Shown here: positions 9,397 to 19,326 of the stretch, one piece after another | Position numbering within the stretch: position 1 is the first letter of the stretch | Layout of the letters: each line of letters opens with the position of its first letter | Source: Anaerolineaceae bacterium | Lineage (GTDB): Bacteria; Chloroflexota; Anaerolineae; Anaerolineales; Villigracilaceae | Direction of reading: 5' to 3' | DNA: 64,000 bases | Assembly: GCA_009772985.1 (NCBI GenBank) | Contig: WOUS01000001.1 | Coordinates: forward strand, 186,001 to 250,000 | Notes under the pieces: generated by a model | What the model was told of the DNA's origin: nothing | Databases searched by the model: none | Seen by the model: the letters and a program-made list of their open reading frames with translations, nothing else | Position numbers and translations under genes: made by a program

Positions 9397-10275
9397 TCAG
9401 GGCCACAGGGTGATGGCGCTCCCGGCGCGCTGCCGGGCGACCCAGTCTGCAAGCGCCTTGAGCTGCAGGGTTAGGCGCGCGTCCGGCGAAAGCAGGCGGG
9501 CGGGATCGCGCTCGATCAGCAGGATGATGTGATACCCGGCTCCGCTCTGGACGACCTGGCTGTACTGGCCGGGCTGGAGCGCGAACGCAGCCGCTTCGAC
9601 CGCCGGTTCGAGCAGGTAGCCCTGCGGGAACCAGCCGAGTTCGCCCTGCGTGACCGGGTCGTACTGGGCGGCCAGCGTATCGAAGTCTGCGCCGGCCTGC
9701 AACTGCGCCCAGACCTGCCCGGCAGTATCTGCATTATAGAGCAAAATCTGTTTAACGTGTACCTGGTCGGCGGCCGCGGGGACCGCGGCGGCGATCTGGC
9801 CGCGCATCCAGGCAGCGGCCATCTGGCGGCGCAGCGCGGACCGGAAGCCTGCGTCGCTGTACCCGTGGGCGGTTTCCCAGTCGGCCAGCGCCTGCGGACC
9901 GCCAACCTGCGCGGCCAGCGCATCCATGCGCGCCTGCAGGGCGGCTTCGTCCACCACGTAGCCCTGGGCGGCCGCGCCCTGTCCCAGCAGGAGCGTGACG
10001 ATCATGTCGTCCAGCACGGTCTGCGCGGCCGCTTCGGGCGTGACCGTGTTCCCGATGGCGGCCTGGGCCGCCAGGTAGCGCGCCAGTTCGGCGTTGAATT
10101 CTTCGAGGCTGATGTCTTCGCCGTTGACCGTGGCAACCAGCGGGACGGGGGTTCCTGTTGGCGGGGGGAGCGGCGTGGGCGTGGAGGCCGGCCCGAGGTC
10201 CAGCGCGCAGGCAGACAGGCCGAGGGCGAGGAGAAGGATGAGGAGCAGGATGCGGTTGAGCGGTGAAGAGGTCAT
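9397..10275 (-). CDS. peptidyl-prolyl isomerase lipoprotein (SurA/PpiC-like)
   Basis: A 292-residue exported lipoprotein: signal peptide with lipobox LSAC (Cys at 23), short Pro/Thr linker, SurA_N-like helical region (about 50-170), then a parvulin domain. Parvulin features are VHVKQILL near 172, GELGWFPQGYL near 213 and GYHIILLIE near 247. It likely assists folding of secreted proteins outside the membrane. The upstream TATAAT on the same strand is eight bases before the ATG, so the mRNA has almost no leader. The following gene encodes an anchored extracellular protein that could be a client (inference). Confidence 0.87.
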   Translation of the reverse strand: MTSSPLNRILLLILLLALGLSACALDLGPASTPTPLPPPTGTPVPLVATVNGEDISLEEFNAELARYLAAQAAIGNTVTPEAAAQTVLDDMIVTLLLGQGAAAQGYVVDEAALQARMDALAAQVGGPQALADWETAHGYSDAGFRSALRRQMAAAWMRGQIAAAVPAAADQVHVKQILLYNADTAGQVWAQLQAGADFDTLAAQYDPVTQGELGWFPQGYLLEPAVEAAAFALQPGQYSQVVQSGAGYHIILLIERDPARLLSPDARLTLQLKALADWVARQRAGSAITLWP

Positions 10276-10289
10276 TGGTCAGGATTATA
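10276..10289 (-). promoter_or_regulatory. near-leaderless promoter of the PpiC-type gene
   Basis: Minus-strand TATAAT (complement of 10284-10289) lies eight bases before the start codon at 10275. No Shine-Dalgarno is present. Confidence 0.5.
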
Positions 10290-10292
10290 CCT

Positions 10293-10326
10293 AAAAATTC
10301 CCCTCCCCCGCATTGGGGGAGGGGAA
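10293..10326 (-). terminator. terminator of groESL
   Basis: A 12-bp C-rich/G-rich stem with a five-base loop is followed on the minus strand by TTTTT, directly after groEL. Confidence 0.8.
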
Positions 10327-10341
10327 AAAGGTGGGGGTTGT

Positions 10342-11982
<1,641 letters not shown>

Positions 11983-12001
11983 AGTTCATTCCTCCAGTCA
12001 A

Positions 12002-12298
12002 TTATTTGCCGACGATGGCAAGGATGTCTTCCTCACGCAGGATGAGGTACTTCTTGCCGTCCATCTTGATTTCGGTGCCGGAATACTTGGCGAACAAAAT
12101 CTTGTCGCCTTTTTCCACATCCATGGGGATGCGTTTTCCGTCCTCGTCGCGTGCGCCCGGCCCGATGGCCAGGATGAGACCCTGTTGGGGTTTTTCCTTG
12201 GCCGTTTCGGGAAGGACGATGCCGCCGGCAGTGATGTCATCCTGCTCGATCGGCTCGACCAGCACACGGCTGCCGAGGGGTTTGAGATTAAGCGCCAT
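12002..12298 (-). CDS. groES: co-chaperonin GroES
   Basis: A 98-residue lid of the GroEL chamber. The ATG at 12298 is chosen because GGAGG lies seven bases upstream and it gives [14 protein letters not shown], the usual GroES N-terminus; the longer in-frame start at 12328 would enter the CIRCE-proximal leader. The mobile-loop region (AGGIVLP) and the [15 protein letters not shown] beta motif are intact. First gene of the groESL operon, controlled by CIRCE. Confidence 0.97.
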   Translation of the reverse strand: MALNLKPLGSRVLVEPIEQDDITAGGIVLPETAKEKPQQGLILAIGPGARDEDGKRIPMDVEKGDKILFAKYSGTEIKMDGKKYLILREEDILAIVGK

Positions 12299-12329
12299 AT
12301 TTGCCTCCGTAATAGGATTTATGAGCAAT

Positions 12330-12356
12330 TTAGCACTCCCACAGGGCGAGTGCTAA
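12330..12356 (-). promoter_or_regulatory. CIRCE operator (HrcA binding site)
   Basis: TTAGCACTC and GAGTGCTAA separated by exactly nine bases: a perfect CIRCE. It lies four bases downstream of the -10 box, so bound HrcA would block initiation of groESL under non-stress conditions. Confidence 0.95.
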
Positions 12357-12360
12357 CTGT

Positions 12361-12389
12361 ATGATACATGCCTTTTGGAGGGAAGTCAA
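12361..12389 (-). promoter_or_regulatory. sigma-A promoter of groESL
   Basis: On the minus strand, TTGACT (complement of 12384-12389), a 17-base spacer and TATCAT (complement of 12361-12366) stand just upstream of CIRCE. Confidence 0.85.
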
Positions 12390-12487
12390 GAGGCGCCGGA
12401 GAAAATTAACAAAATTCTGACATCCCCCTGCCCCGCCATCTTCCCCATCCCCCCGTTCGGGTTTGGAAATGGGGGGAACGAGGGGGG

Positions 12488-13912
12488 TTACGGCCGCGGC
12501 GTGGGCAGCGCCGTCGGGGTCGGGACCGGGGTCGGGGTTTGGGCCTGCTGCTGGGCAACGAGAGCACATACAGCCAGGTTTGTTGAAACATTTTGGCTGA
12601 CGATTGGATCGTCGCCATATTCCGCCTGGACACGATTCATAATGCTGACCACCTTTGTACAATACTCCGGATAACGCGGGGCGAAGAGAGCCAAAGCGGA
12701 TCCATAATACATATAGTAGTCCTTCGAACCCGGCGAGAGTTCCAGCCCTGTCACTGAGACTCCGGTATATCCCTGGGCCGGGTCACAAGTCACATCGTAA
12801 CGCGCCAGGCAACTCTCATCAGGAGTGCAGCCTTCCACCGCACATTTAGACGCATAGATCGAACTTTCATAATTGCGGGCCTGGTAATAAATGGCCCCCA
12901 TCTGCCCGTACAAGTCAGGGTTGCTGGTATCAAACTCCACGGCTTTCTTGATATTCAACGCGGCGGCGAAGTAATCCCCCTTCCGCGCATAGGTCTTGGC
13001 AATGGCAATGTAAGGCAGCGGGTCCTTGATTTCCAGTTGTTTGTTCAGGTCGGCGGCCTTGGCAAAATAATCCAGCGCCTGAGCATACAGTTGATCGCTC
13101 TGGGATGGGATCTCGCTCTTGAAGGCCAATTGCCGGTAATTCTGACCGACGGAAATATAGAGGAAAGTCAGGTTGGGATTGATCTCGATGGCCTTCTGGT
13201 ATTCCTCGATGGCCTGGCTGTAACGCAGGGTGGACTCGAGGATGAGGCCATAGATACGATGCACATCCATCACATCCGGGCCGCGCTCAGCCGCGACAAC
13301 GATCACCTGTTCGGCCTGCACCCATTTCTGCTCGTCCAAGAGGATCTCGGCGTAGAAAGCCTGCGCCAGGACATTCTGAGGGTCCAGTTGCAGGGCACGG
13401 GTGGCCTCCCGGTCCGCCTCGAGCAGCAGGGACTGGCGCTCGGCAGTGGTCACGGCCGCGCTGGCATTCCAATCCAGAACAAAGGAGCGGATGGCGTGGG
13501 CATTGCTGTCGTCGGGAGCCAGGGCAACCGCCATGTCAGCAGACTGGAGCGCCTCAGCCAGGCGCTGCTTCCGTTCCGCGTCGGTGGTCAGAACGCTGGA
13601 GGAATAGGTCTGGATGCGCGCCAGTTTGGCCTGGATTTCGGCATTGGAGGGGTCAATTCTCAGCGCGTCCTGGTAGGCCTGGATGGAGGCTTCCAGTTTC
13701 CCGGCAGTGAAAAAAGCATCCCCCTCCAGCGCATAGGACTGAGCCACGCGCGTGGCGGTCGGCGTGGGCAGGAAGAGCGGCGCCACCCGGCCGGTCCGCA
13801 CGCCAAGCGTGAGCCAGACCCCGGCCAGGATGATGAGCGCCCAGGCAAACATGCGGTACACGTTGGAGCGCCGCCGTTCGTAGAAGAGCGAGCGCCTGCG
13901 ATTCAGGTTCAT
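12488..13912 (-). CDS. membrane-anchored TPR protein (paralogue A)
   Basis: The 474-residue protein has a basic N-terminus, one membrane helix (about 20-38), a short Pro/Thr linker, and a tandem tetratricopeptide array from about 58 to 390 (for example FFTAGKLEASIQAYQDALRI and RYSQAIEEYQKAIEINPN). A Pro/Thr-rich tail ends the chain. Several cysteines near 350-370 may form disulfides outside the cell. The TPR part should be extracytoplasmic. It starts two bases after paralogue B, so the two are co-transcribed. TPRs imply a protein-interaction role; the partner is unknown. Confidence 0.85.
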   Translation of the reverse strand: MNLNRRRSLFYERRRSNVYRMFAWALIILAGVWLTLGVRTGRVAPLFLPTPTATRVAQSYALEGDAFFTAGKLEASIQAYQDALRIDPSNAEIQAKLARIQTYSSSVLTTDAERKQRLAEALQSADMAVALAPDDSNAHAIRSFVLDWNASAAVTTAERQSLLLEADREATRALQLDPQNVLAQAFYAEILLDEQKWVQAEQVIVVAAERGPDVMDVHRIYGLILESTLRYSQAIEEYQKAIEINPNLTFLYISVGQNYRQLAFKSEIPSQSDQLYAQALDYFAKAADLNKQLEIKDPLPYIAIAKTYARKGDYFAAALNIKKAVEFDTSNPDLYGQMGAIYYQARNYESSIYASKCAVEGCTPDESCLARYDVTCDPAQGYTGVSVTGLELSPGSKDYYMYYGSALALFAPRYPEYCTKVVSIMNRVQAEYGDDPIVSQNVSTNLAVCALVAQQQAQTPTPVPTPTALPTPRP

Positions 13913-13914
13913 AA

Positions 13915-15204
13915 TCAGGGAGTGGGATAAACGCCCGGTGTGGCTGTGACCTGCGTGGCTGTTCCGGTCGGGACGGGGGCGGGCGTCAGCATGATCTGCT
14001 GGCAGATGGTGAGGGCAAAGTTGGCGTTATAGGTGGCGGTCTCATCCAGCGGCGCGACGGTCAGGATCTGCTGGGAGACTTGCAGCACCCGGTCACAGCG
14101 GCGGGTATAGGCCAGCGCCAGCGCATAGAAATAGTAAGTCTCCACCGCCCGCGCATCCCCGGCGGTCAGCACCAGCGGCGGGATGGTTTGCCCGTCTTCG
14201 GTCGCACCGCCGTCAACGGCCAGGCCGAGTTGGATGACGGCATTCGTCATGTCCACGCTTTTATACAGCATCACGCCCAGGTTGCCGCGCAGGTAGGGGT
14301 CCGTCGGGTCGGTGCTGACCGCCCCTTCGGCATATTGCGTCGCCAGTCCGTAACTGCCGACCGAAGCCAGGGCGCGCGAGGCGTACAGGTCGGGCCGCGG
14401 GTCGGATGGATTGAGCGTATTGGCCAGCGTGTATTCCTGGACAGCATCATCAATCAGGCCGAGGGCGCGGTACGTCAGGCCGAGGTCAATGTGCAGGTCC
14501 GGGATGTTCGGGTTCAGTTCGATGGCGGCCTTGTATTCCGGCACGGCATCTTCGTAGTTGGAGGTGATGTAAAGGATATAGCCACGCGCCCGGTGCGCCT
14601 CGATGGAATTGGGAGCCAGTTGGATGGCCAGGTTCGATTCTGCGCTAAATAGGTCCACTACGTCCAGTGGGCCGATATTGTTGATGTACTGGCTGCCGAG
14701 CAATTCGGCGTAATAGGCGTGCGCCAGGCCGTTGTTGGGATCCAGTTCCAGGGCGCGCAGGATGGAAATTTCCGCGTTGGCGAAATCGCCCTGCCGGATG
14801 CGCGCCCAGCCGCGCACCGCGTGCGCCATCGAGTTGTCGGGGTTGAGCAGCAGGGCGTATTCCGCGCTGACCAGGGCATCGTCGTACTTCCCGGCGAATA
14901 TCTGGACGCGCGCCAGCGCCACGTACACCGCCGGGTTGTCGGGATTGGCGCGGATGGCCTGATTGTACGTATCAATGGACTGGAGCAATTTGCCTTCGTC
15001 GAACGCTTTTTGCGCATCGGCCACGTACGAAGCCGGGTCGCGCGTGGCGGTCGCCGTCGGGACGAACGGCGGCGGGATCGTTGGCACGACCACCTTATTC
15101 ACATAAACGGCGATGGCGATCAGCGCGACCAGCAAAATAATGCGGAACCAGTGGATCGGTCTCCGCTTGCGGGTCATGCTCCACTTCGAATCACGCAAAT
15201 ACAT
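13915..15204 (-). CDS. membrane-anchored TPR protein (paralogue B)
   Basis: The 429-residue protein has the same plan as its downstream neighbour: basic N-terminus, one membrane helix (about 20-40), PTATATRDP linker, TPR array (about 57-300) and a Thr/Pro tail. TPR units such as FDEGKLLQSIDTYNQAIRAN and YEDAVPEYKAAIELNPNIPD are easily recognised. An internal start (MTRKRRP, ten residues later) is possible. It is the first gene of the two-gene unit, and the paralogues probably arose by duplication. No enzymatic motif. Confidence 0.85.
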   Translation of the reverse strand: MYLRDSKWSMTRKRRPIHWFRIILLVALIAIAVYVNKVVVPTIPPPFVPTATATRDPASYVADAQKAFDEGKLLQSIDTYNQAIRANPDNPAVYVALARVQIFAGKYDDALVSAEYALLLNPDNSMAHAVRGWARIRQGDFANAEISILRALELDPNNGLAHAYYAELLGSQYINNIGPLDVVDLFSAESNLAIQLAPNSIEAHRARGYILYITSNYEDAVPEYKAAIELNPNIPDLHIDLGLTYRALGLIDDAVQEYTLANTLNPSDPRPDLYASRALASVGSYGLATQYAEGAVSTDPTDPYLRGNLGVMLYKSVDMTNAVIQLGLAVDGGATEDGQTIPPLVLTAGDARAVETYYFYALALAYTRRCDRVLQVSQQILTVAPLDETATYNANFALTICQQIMLTPAPVPTGTATQVTATPGVYPTP

Positions 15205-15287
15205 GCAGTCATCTTACCATCCCCTCCAAAGCGGCGTCAAGGCAGGCTCTTAAGGCATTCTCATCCCTTTTACTTCACAATTCTCAT

Positions 15288-15377
15288 ATCGTGGGAATCC
15301 AGCCACGAATGACACGAATTTCCTAAATTTTTCGTGCCAATTCGTGTTATTCGTGGCAAAGAACAGCCGTCCACGAT
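15288..15377. repeat. nested inverted-repeat element
   Basis: Outer arms ATCGTGG/CCACGAT enclose an 18-bp stem (15303-15320 with 15339-15356, one mismatch; arm begins CCACGAATGACACG). The element fills most of the gap between two divergent genes and looks like a small non-coding mobile repeat. The remaining bases from 15205 show no other signal. Confidence 0.65.
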
Positions 15378-15401
15378 TACGGAAGTCTTGCCCCTCTGTT
15401 G

Positions 15402-15415
15402 TATAATAAGCCCAA
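15402..15415 (+). promoter_or_regulatory. leaderless promoter of the HAD gene
   Basis: TATAAT at 15402-15407 ends seven bases before the ATG at 15415; there is no Shine-Dalgarno. Confidence 0.55.
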
Positions 15416-15885
15416 TGATCGAACTGGACATCCCCGGCCGCGGCACCCTGCAACTTCACCACCTGGTCATGGACGTGAACGGCACGCTGGCCGTGGACGG
15501 CGTCCTGCCGGACGGGCTGGCGAAACGCATCTCGCTCCTGCGCGGCCGGCTCGAGGTCCATCTCGTGACCGCCGACACGCACGGATGCCAGGCCGAAATT
15601 GACCGCCAGTTATCCCTGCAAGCGGTGCGCGTCAGCCCGGGAAATGAATCCGAGCAAAAAGCGGAATACGTCCGCCGCCTGGGCGCCGCGACGGTCGCCG
15701 TCATCGGCCAGGGCGCCAACGACGCCGGGATGCTCGCAGCCGCCGCGCTGGGCATCTGCGTCCTCTCCCCCGAAGGCACGGCAGTCAGCGCCCTGCTGGC
15801 CGCCGACCTGGTGGCGGCCGACATTTTCACCGCGCTGGACCTGCTCGACCGGCCCCTGCGGATTGTGGCGAGCCTGCGAACATGA
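15415..15885 (+). CDS. soluble P-type-ATPase-like HAD phosphatase
   Basis: A 156-residue HAD-fold protein resembling the catalytic P domain of P-type ATPases without membrane helices (COG4087-like). Motif I is degenerate: VMDVNGTLAVDG places Asp then Asn where DxDGT is usual, although P-type ATPases themselves use DKTGT. LVTADTHG is motif II, and VIGQGANDAGMLAAA matches the GDGxNDxPxL motif of P-type ATPases. Phosphatase activity on a small molecule is likely but unproven. The stop overlaps the next start (ATGA), coupling it to the DUF389-like membrane protein. Confidence 0.75.
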   Translation: MIELDIPGRGTLQLHHLVMDVNGTLAVDGVLPDGLAKRISLLRGRLEVHLVTADTHGCQAEIDRQLSLQAVRVSPGNESEQKAEYVRRLGAATVAVIGQGANDAGMLAAAALGICVLSPEGTAVSALLAADLVAADIFTALDLLDRPLRIVASLRT

Positions 15886-17120
15886 ACCTGCCCCAAGACC
15901 CCTCCCTGCCCGACCAGCCCATCGTCCCCGACGACAACCTGCCGTCCGGCGTACCCGTCCAACTGCCCCCGGCCCGCCGCCGCCGCGCCCGCCGGACCCT
16001 TTTCCTGCCCGGCGAAGACGAGCGCGCCCGCGTGATCGAAACATTGGGGCGGCGCGCCTTCCCGGCCTTCGAATTCTTCCTCTTCTCGCTCTTGTGCGGG
16101 GCGATCCTGGGCGCGGGCTACCTGCTCGACTCGCACAGCCTGCTCCTGCTCGGCATCCTGCTGGCCCCACTGATGACCCCCTGGGTCGGCCTGACCCTCG
16201 CCGCCGTCACCGGTTCGTGGCGTTTCTTCTTCCTGACGCTGTCCGGACTGCTGTTCGGCGGACTGCTCATCTTCGCCGGCGGCGCGCTGGCCGGACTGGC
16301 GGCGCGCGTCTGGATGCCCCTGCCGATGATACAGGCCAACATCCAGGCTCACCTGTGGTGGCCCAACCTGTTCGTGCTGGCGCTCGGCGCGGTGCTGCTC
16401 GTGGCCTCCTTCGTCCGCTCGGAGGAAAAGCCCATCCTCGCCAGCGTGATGGTGGTGTACGAACTCTACCTGCCGTTGAGCGCGGCCGGGTTTGGGCTGG
16501 GCAGCGGCGCGGCCGACATCTGGCCGAACGGACTGCTGGTCTTCCTCTTCCACTTCGCCCTGGCGGTGCTGCTCGGCGCGGCGACGCTGGCCGTGCTGCG
16601 CTTCCGCCCGCGCACCTTCATCGGCTACCTCCTGCCGGTCACGGCGGGACTGGCCAGCCTGGTGCTGATCCTGCTCCTGAGCGGACTGGGAAACATCCTG
16701 GCCGGGTTCTTCTCCCCGCCCCCGGTCATCCTGCCCACCCCGACCCCTTCGCCGGTCGCCGCCGCTTTCTGGACCCCGACCCCCTCCGCCACGACGCATC
16801 CGCCCACCTTCACCCCGAGCATGACCCTGGCGGCCACGTTCACGCCGTCGCAGACGCCGACACCACGCCCGACACCCATCTACGCCCGCGTCGCCTCCGG
16901 CGCAGGAGACGGGACTCTGGTGCGCTCCGAGCCGGGGTTCGGTCGCGGATACGTAATCACGTCACTGATTAACGATTACCTGGTCGAACTGTTGCCCGAA
17001 CCGCCGGTGGTGGTGGATGGCTTGACTTGGGTCCACATTCGCACCGTGGACGGGATCGAGGGCTGGGTGCTGCAATCGGTGCTGGCCCTGGCGACGCCCG
17101 TCCCCACCCAGACGCCGTAG
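15882..17120 (+). CDS. DUF389-like polytopic membrane protein with C-terminal SH3-like domain
   Basis: The 412-residue protein has a cytoplasmic Pro/Arg-rich N-terminus and about seven membrane helices (roughly 63-260) with LLAPLMTPWVG, the LAPLM-type core motif of DUF389. A Thr/Pro linker (about 275-325) and an extracytoplasmic bacterial SH3-like domain (about 328-405: LVRSEPGFG, GLTWVHIRTVDGIEGWV) follow. SH3b domains often bind cell-wall or surface polymers. Membrane sensing coupled to the overlapping HAD phosphatase is an inference. DUF389 with an SH3b domain is an unusual architecture to my knowledge. Confidence 0.75.
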   Translation: MNLPQDPSLPDQPIVPDDNLPSGVPVQLPPARRRRARRTLFLPGEDERARVIETLGRRAFPAFEFFLFSLLCGAILGAGYLLDSHSLLLLGILLAPLMTPWVGLTLAAVTGSWRFFFLTLSGLLFGGLLIFAGGALAGLAARVWMPLPMIQANIQAHLWWPNLFVLALGAVLLVASFVRSEEKPILASVMVVYELYLPLSAAGFGLGSGAADIWPNGLLVFLFHFALAVLLGAATLAVLRFRPRTFIGYLLPVTAGLASLVLILLLSGLGNILAGFFSPPPVILPTPTPSPVAAAFWTPTPSATTHPPTFTPSMTLAATFTPSQTPTPRPTPIYARVASGAGDGTLVRSEPGFGRGYVITSLINDYLVELLPEPPVVVDGLTWVHIRTVDGIEGWVLQSVLALATPVPTQTP

Positions 17121-17148
17121 ACAAATTCGGCAGATCACCAAACGCTTA

Positions 17149-17197
17149 CAGCGGATTTGTAATCCACCGACACCCCGCTGGATTGCAAATCCAGCGG
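17149..17197. repeat. paired palindromic repeat before the phosphohexomutase
   Basis: CCGCTGGATT and AATCCAGCGG (17175-17197) flank a three-base loop. Just before it, a related half-copy CGGATTTGTAATCC forms its own small hairpin. Confidence 0.6.
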
Positions 17198-17240
17198 AAG
17201 CATATTGTGAAGCACTGAAATCCCTCCCTGGAGTTTTTGA

Positions 17241-18678
17241 ATGACCATCCACTTTGGCACGGACGGCTGGCGCGCCGTCATCTCCGACACGTTCACCTTT
17301 ACCAACCTGCGCATGTTGAGCCAGGCCATCGCCGACGCGGTGGCCTCCGAACACTGGGATAAGTCCGGCAACGGCGGCCCCGCCCCCGCCCCGGACAAGA
17401 TCGTGGTGGGCTACGACACGCGCTTCCTCTCCGACCGCTATGCCGGCGAAGTGGCGCGCGTACTGGCGGCCAACAACTTCACCGTCTGCCTGGCGCAGGC
17501 CGACGCGCCGACCCCGGCCATTTCGTACGCCGTCAAGAACCTGAACGCCATCGCCGGGGTGATGATCACCGCCTCGCACAACCCGCCGCGCTACAACGGC
17601 GTCAAACTCAAGGCCGCCTACGGCGGCCCGGGTGGAGGTCTACCTGAACGACAACGAGAATCGGGCGCGCGGTCCGAACCTGATGGATTTCGAGGTGGCG
17701 CGCGACAAGGGCCTGATTCAGAAATTCAACCCCCTGCCCGCTTACTTCGACCACCTGCGCACGCTCATCAACAGCGACCTGATCGCCGACAACCCCCGGC
17801 GCTTCGTGGTCGACTCGATGCACGGCTCCGGGCGCGGCGTCATCAAATCCTTCCTGCAAGGCACCGGCTGCGAGATCACCGAGATCCGCGGCGAGATGAA
17901 CCCCGGCTTCGGCGGCGTCCATCCCGAACCCATCGCCCGCTACCTCGGCCCGCTGGCCGGGGCCATCGGCGCCGGCATGGGAGACTTCGGCCTGGCCACC
18001 GACGGCGACGCCGACCGCATCGGCGCGATGGACGAGCGCGGCCAGTTCGTGGACCCGCACCGGATCATGGCGCTGGCCCTGCGCTATCTCGTCGAGCAGC
18101 GCGGCTGGAGCGGCGCGGTGGTGCGGACGGTTTCCACCACGCGTATGATTGACCGGCTGTGCAAGCGCTACGGCCTGAAACTCTACGAGACGCCGGTCGG
18201 CTTCAACCACATCGCCGACTACATGATGAGCGAAGACGTGCTGCTCGGCGGCGAGGAATCGGGCGGCATCTCGTTCAAGGGGCACATCCCCGAAGGCGAC
18301 GGACCTATCATGGGACTGCTGCTGGTGGAGATCGCCGCCGCCATGCGCAAGCCGCTGCAAGCCCTGGTGGACGAACTGCTGGCCGACGTGGGCCCGGCCT
18401 TCTACGAACGCACCGACCTGCGCCTGCACCACCCGGTTGCCAAAGCCGAGATGACCGATTTCCTGGTCAAGAAAGCCCCGGCCGAGATCGGCGGGCAGAA
18501 GGTGGCCGAGGTCAGCGCGCTGGACGGCGTCAAGTACATCCTGGCCGACGATTCCTGGCTGCTCATCCGCCCCTCCGGCACCGAGCCGGTGTTGCGCGTC
18601 TACGCCGAGGGCCGGACGCAGGAGATGGTCAAGGCGCTGCTGGGGTACGGCGAAACGGTGGCCGAGAGCGTGGTGTAA
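17241..18678 (+). pseudogene. phosphoglucomutase/phosphomannomutase, frame broken near 17620-17635
   Basis: Alpha-D-phosphohexomutase interconverting hexose 1- and 6-phosphates. The first 128 codons from the ATG at 17241 read FGTDGWRAVI, YDTR and the active-site TASHNPP. The remainder continues in the +1 frame from about 17632 (VEVYLNDN...), with metal loop TDGDADRIG, sugar loop GGEESGGIS and phosphate site RPSGTEPVLRVYAEG. Both halves are well conserved and together nearly full length; a few codons seem missing at a GC-rich junction (GGCGGCCCGGGTGG). Such conservation suggests a recent lesion or a sequencing/assembly error more than an old pseudogene. The upstream half overlaps no other gene. 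Confidence 0.8.
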
Positions 18679-18701
18679 CGCAAGATGTTATCTTGCGCTA
18701 C
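18675..18701. repeat. 27-bp palindromic repeat (13-1-13), member 2
   Basis: Arms GTAACGCAAGATG and TATCTTGCGCTAC around one base, overlapping the mutase stop codon. Same size and end sequences as the copies at 1810 and 30737. Confidence 0.7.
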
Positions 18702-18736
18702 CGGGAAGGGATATATGGGCGGTTCACCCGCCCATT

Positions 18737-19300
18737 TTATTTTTGCCGGGCAGGAGCGACGCGCAAGCGCCGCGCCAGGAAGATGACGATCACCAGCACG
18801 GCTGCCATGATGATCAGGCCGGGGACGCCGTACTGGTCCGCAAAGCCGCCTTGGGGCAGGCCCTCGGGGGCCACCAGCGTGGAAGTGGGCGTCAACTGGG
18901 CAATGGCCGCCTGCGTGTACAGGGCCTCCATCGTGGCCGTCAGCGGGTCGTAGATGCTTGTCGCCGTTTCGGAGGCCATGGCAACCACCCCCGTGGGGAC
19001 GACCGTTTCGGTGGGCAGCGGGCTTGGCAGCGGGGTCGGCGTCCACAGGGAGGCCTGAAAGGTGGCCGTCATCGCATCGTTGATCTGGGCGTTGTGGGCT
19101 TCCACAGTCGCCAACTCATCCGGCTTCTGCGAGGCGAGGCGCGGCCCAATGACAAAGGCATACACCAGGACGCAAATGATGGTGATGAATACCAGCCCTC
19201 CCAGGATGCCCACGGCAATCATGAACGTGCGGTTGCTGGACTCCTCGGCCGGCGGCTCGGTGGTGGGACTCAGGTTGGGATCGGTTCCTTGATCAAGCAT
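18737..19300 (-). CDS. two-helix membrane protein with Thr/Pro loop
   Basis: A 187-residue protein with an acidic cytoplasmic N-terminus, a first helix (about 27-50), an extracytoplasmic loop rich in Thr, Pro and Ala (about 60-150), a second helix (about 158-176), and a basic Arg-rich end. The ATG at 19300 follows GAGGAGG. It begins 26 bases after the 351-residue gene, so it may be the last member of the large minus-strand operon. No known domain or catalytic motif was seen. Confidence 0.65.
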   Translation of the reverse strand: MLDQGTDPNLSPTTEPPAEESSNRTFMIAVGILGGLVFITIICVLVYAFVIGPRLASQKPDELATVEAHNAQINDAMTATFQASLWTPTPLPSPLPTETVVPTGVVAMASETATSIYDPLTATMEALYTQAAIAQLTPTSTLVAPEGLPQGGFADQYGVPGLIIMAAVLVIVIFLARRLRVAPARQK

Positions 19301-19326
19301 CGCAGCATCCTCCTCGATGAATTATA

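Noticed and set aside
17632-18678. Second half of the phosphohexomutase as a separate gene starting at GTG 17632
   Set aside because: It begins in the middle of domain II; the homologous N-terminal part lies directly upstream in another frame, so a frame break explains it better.
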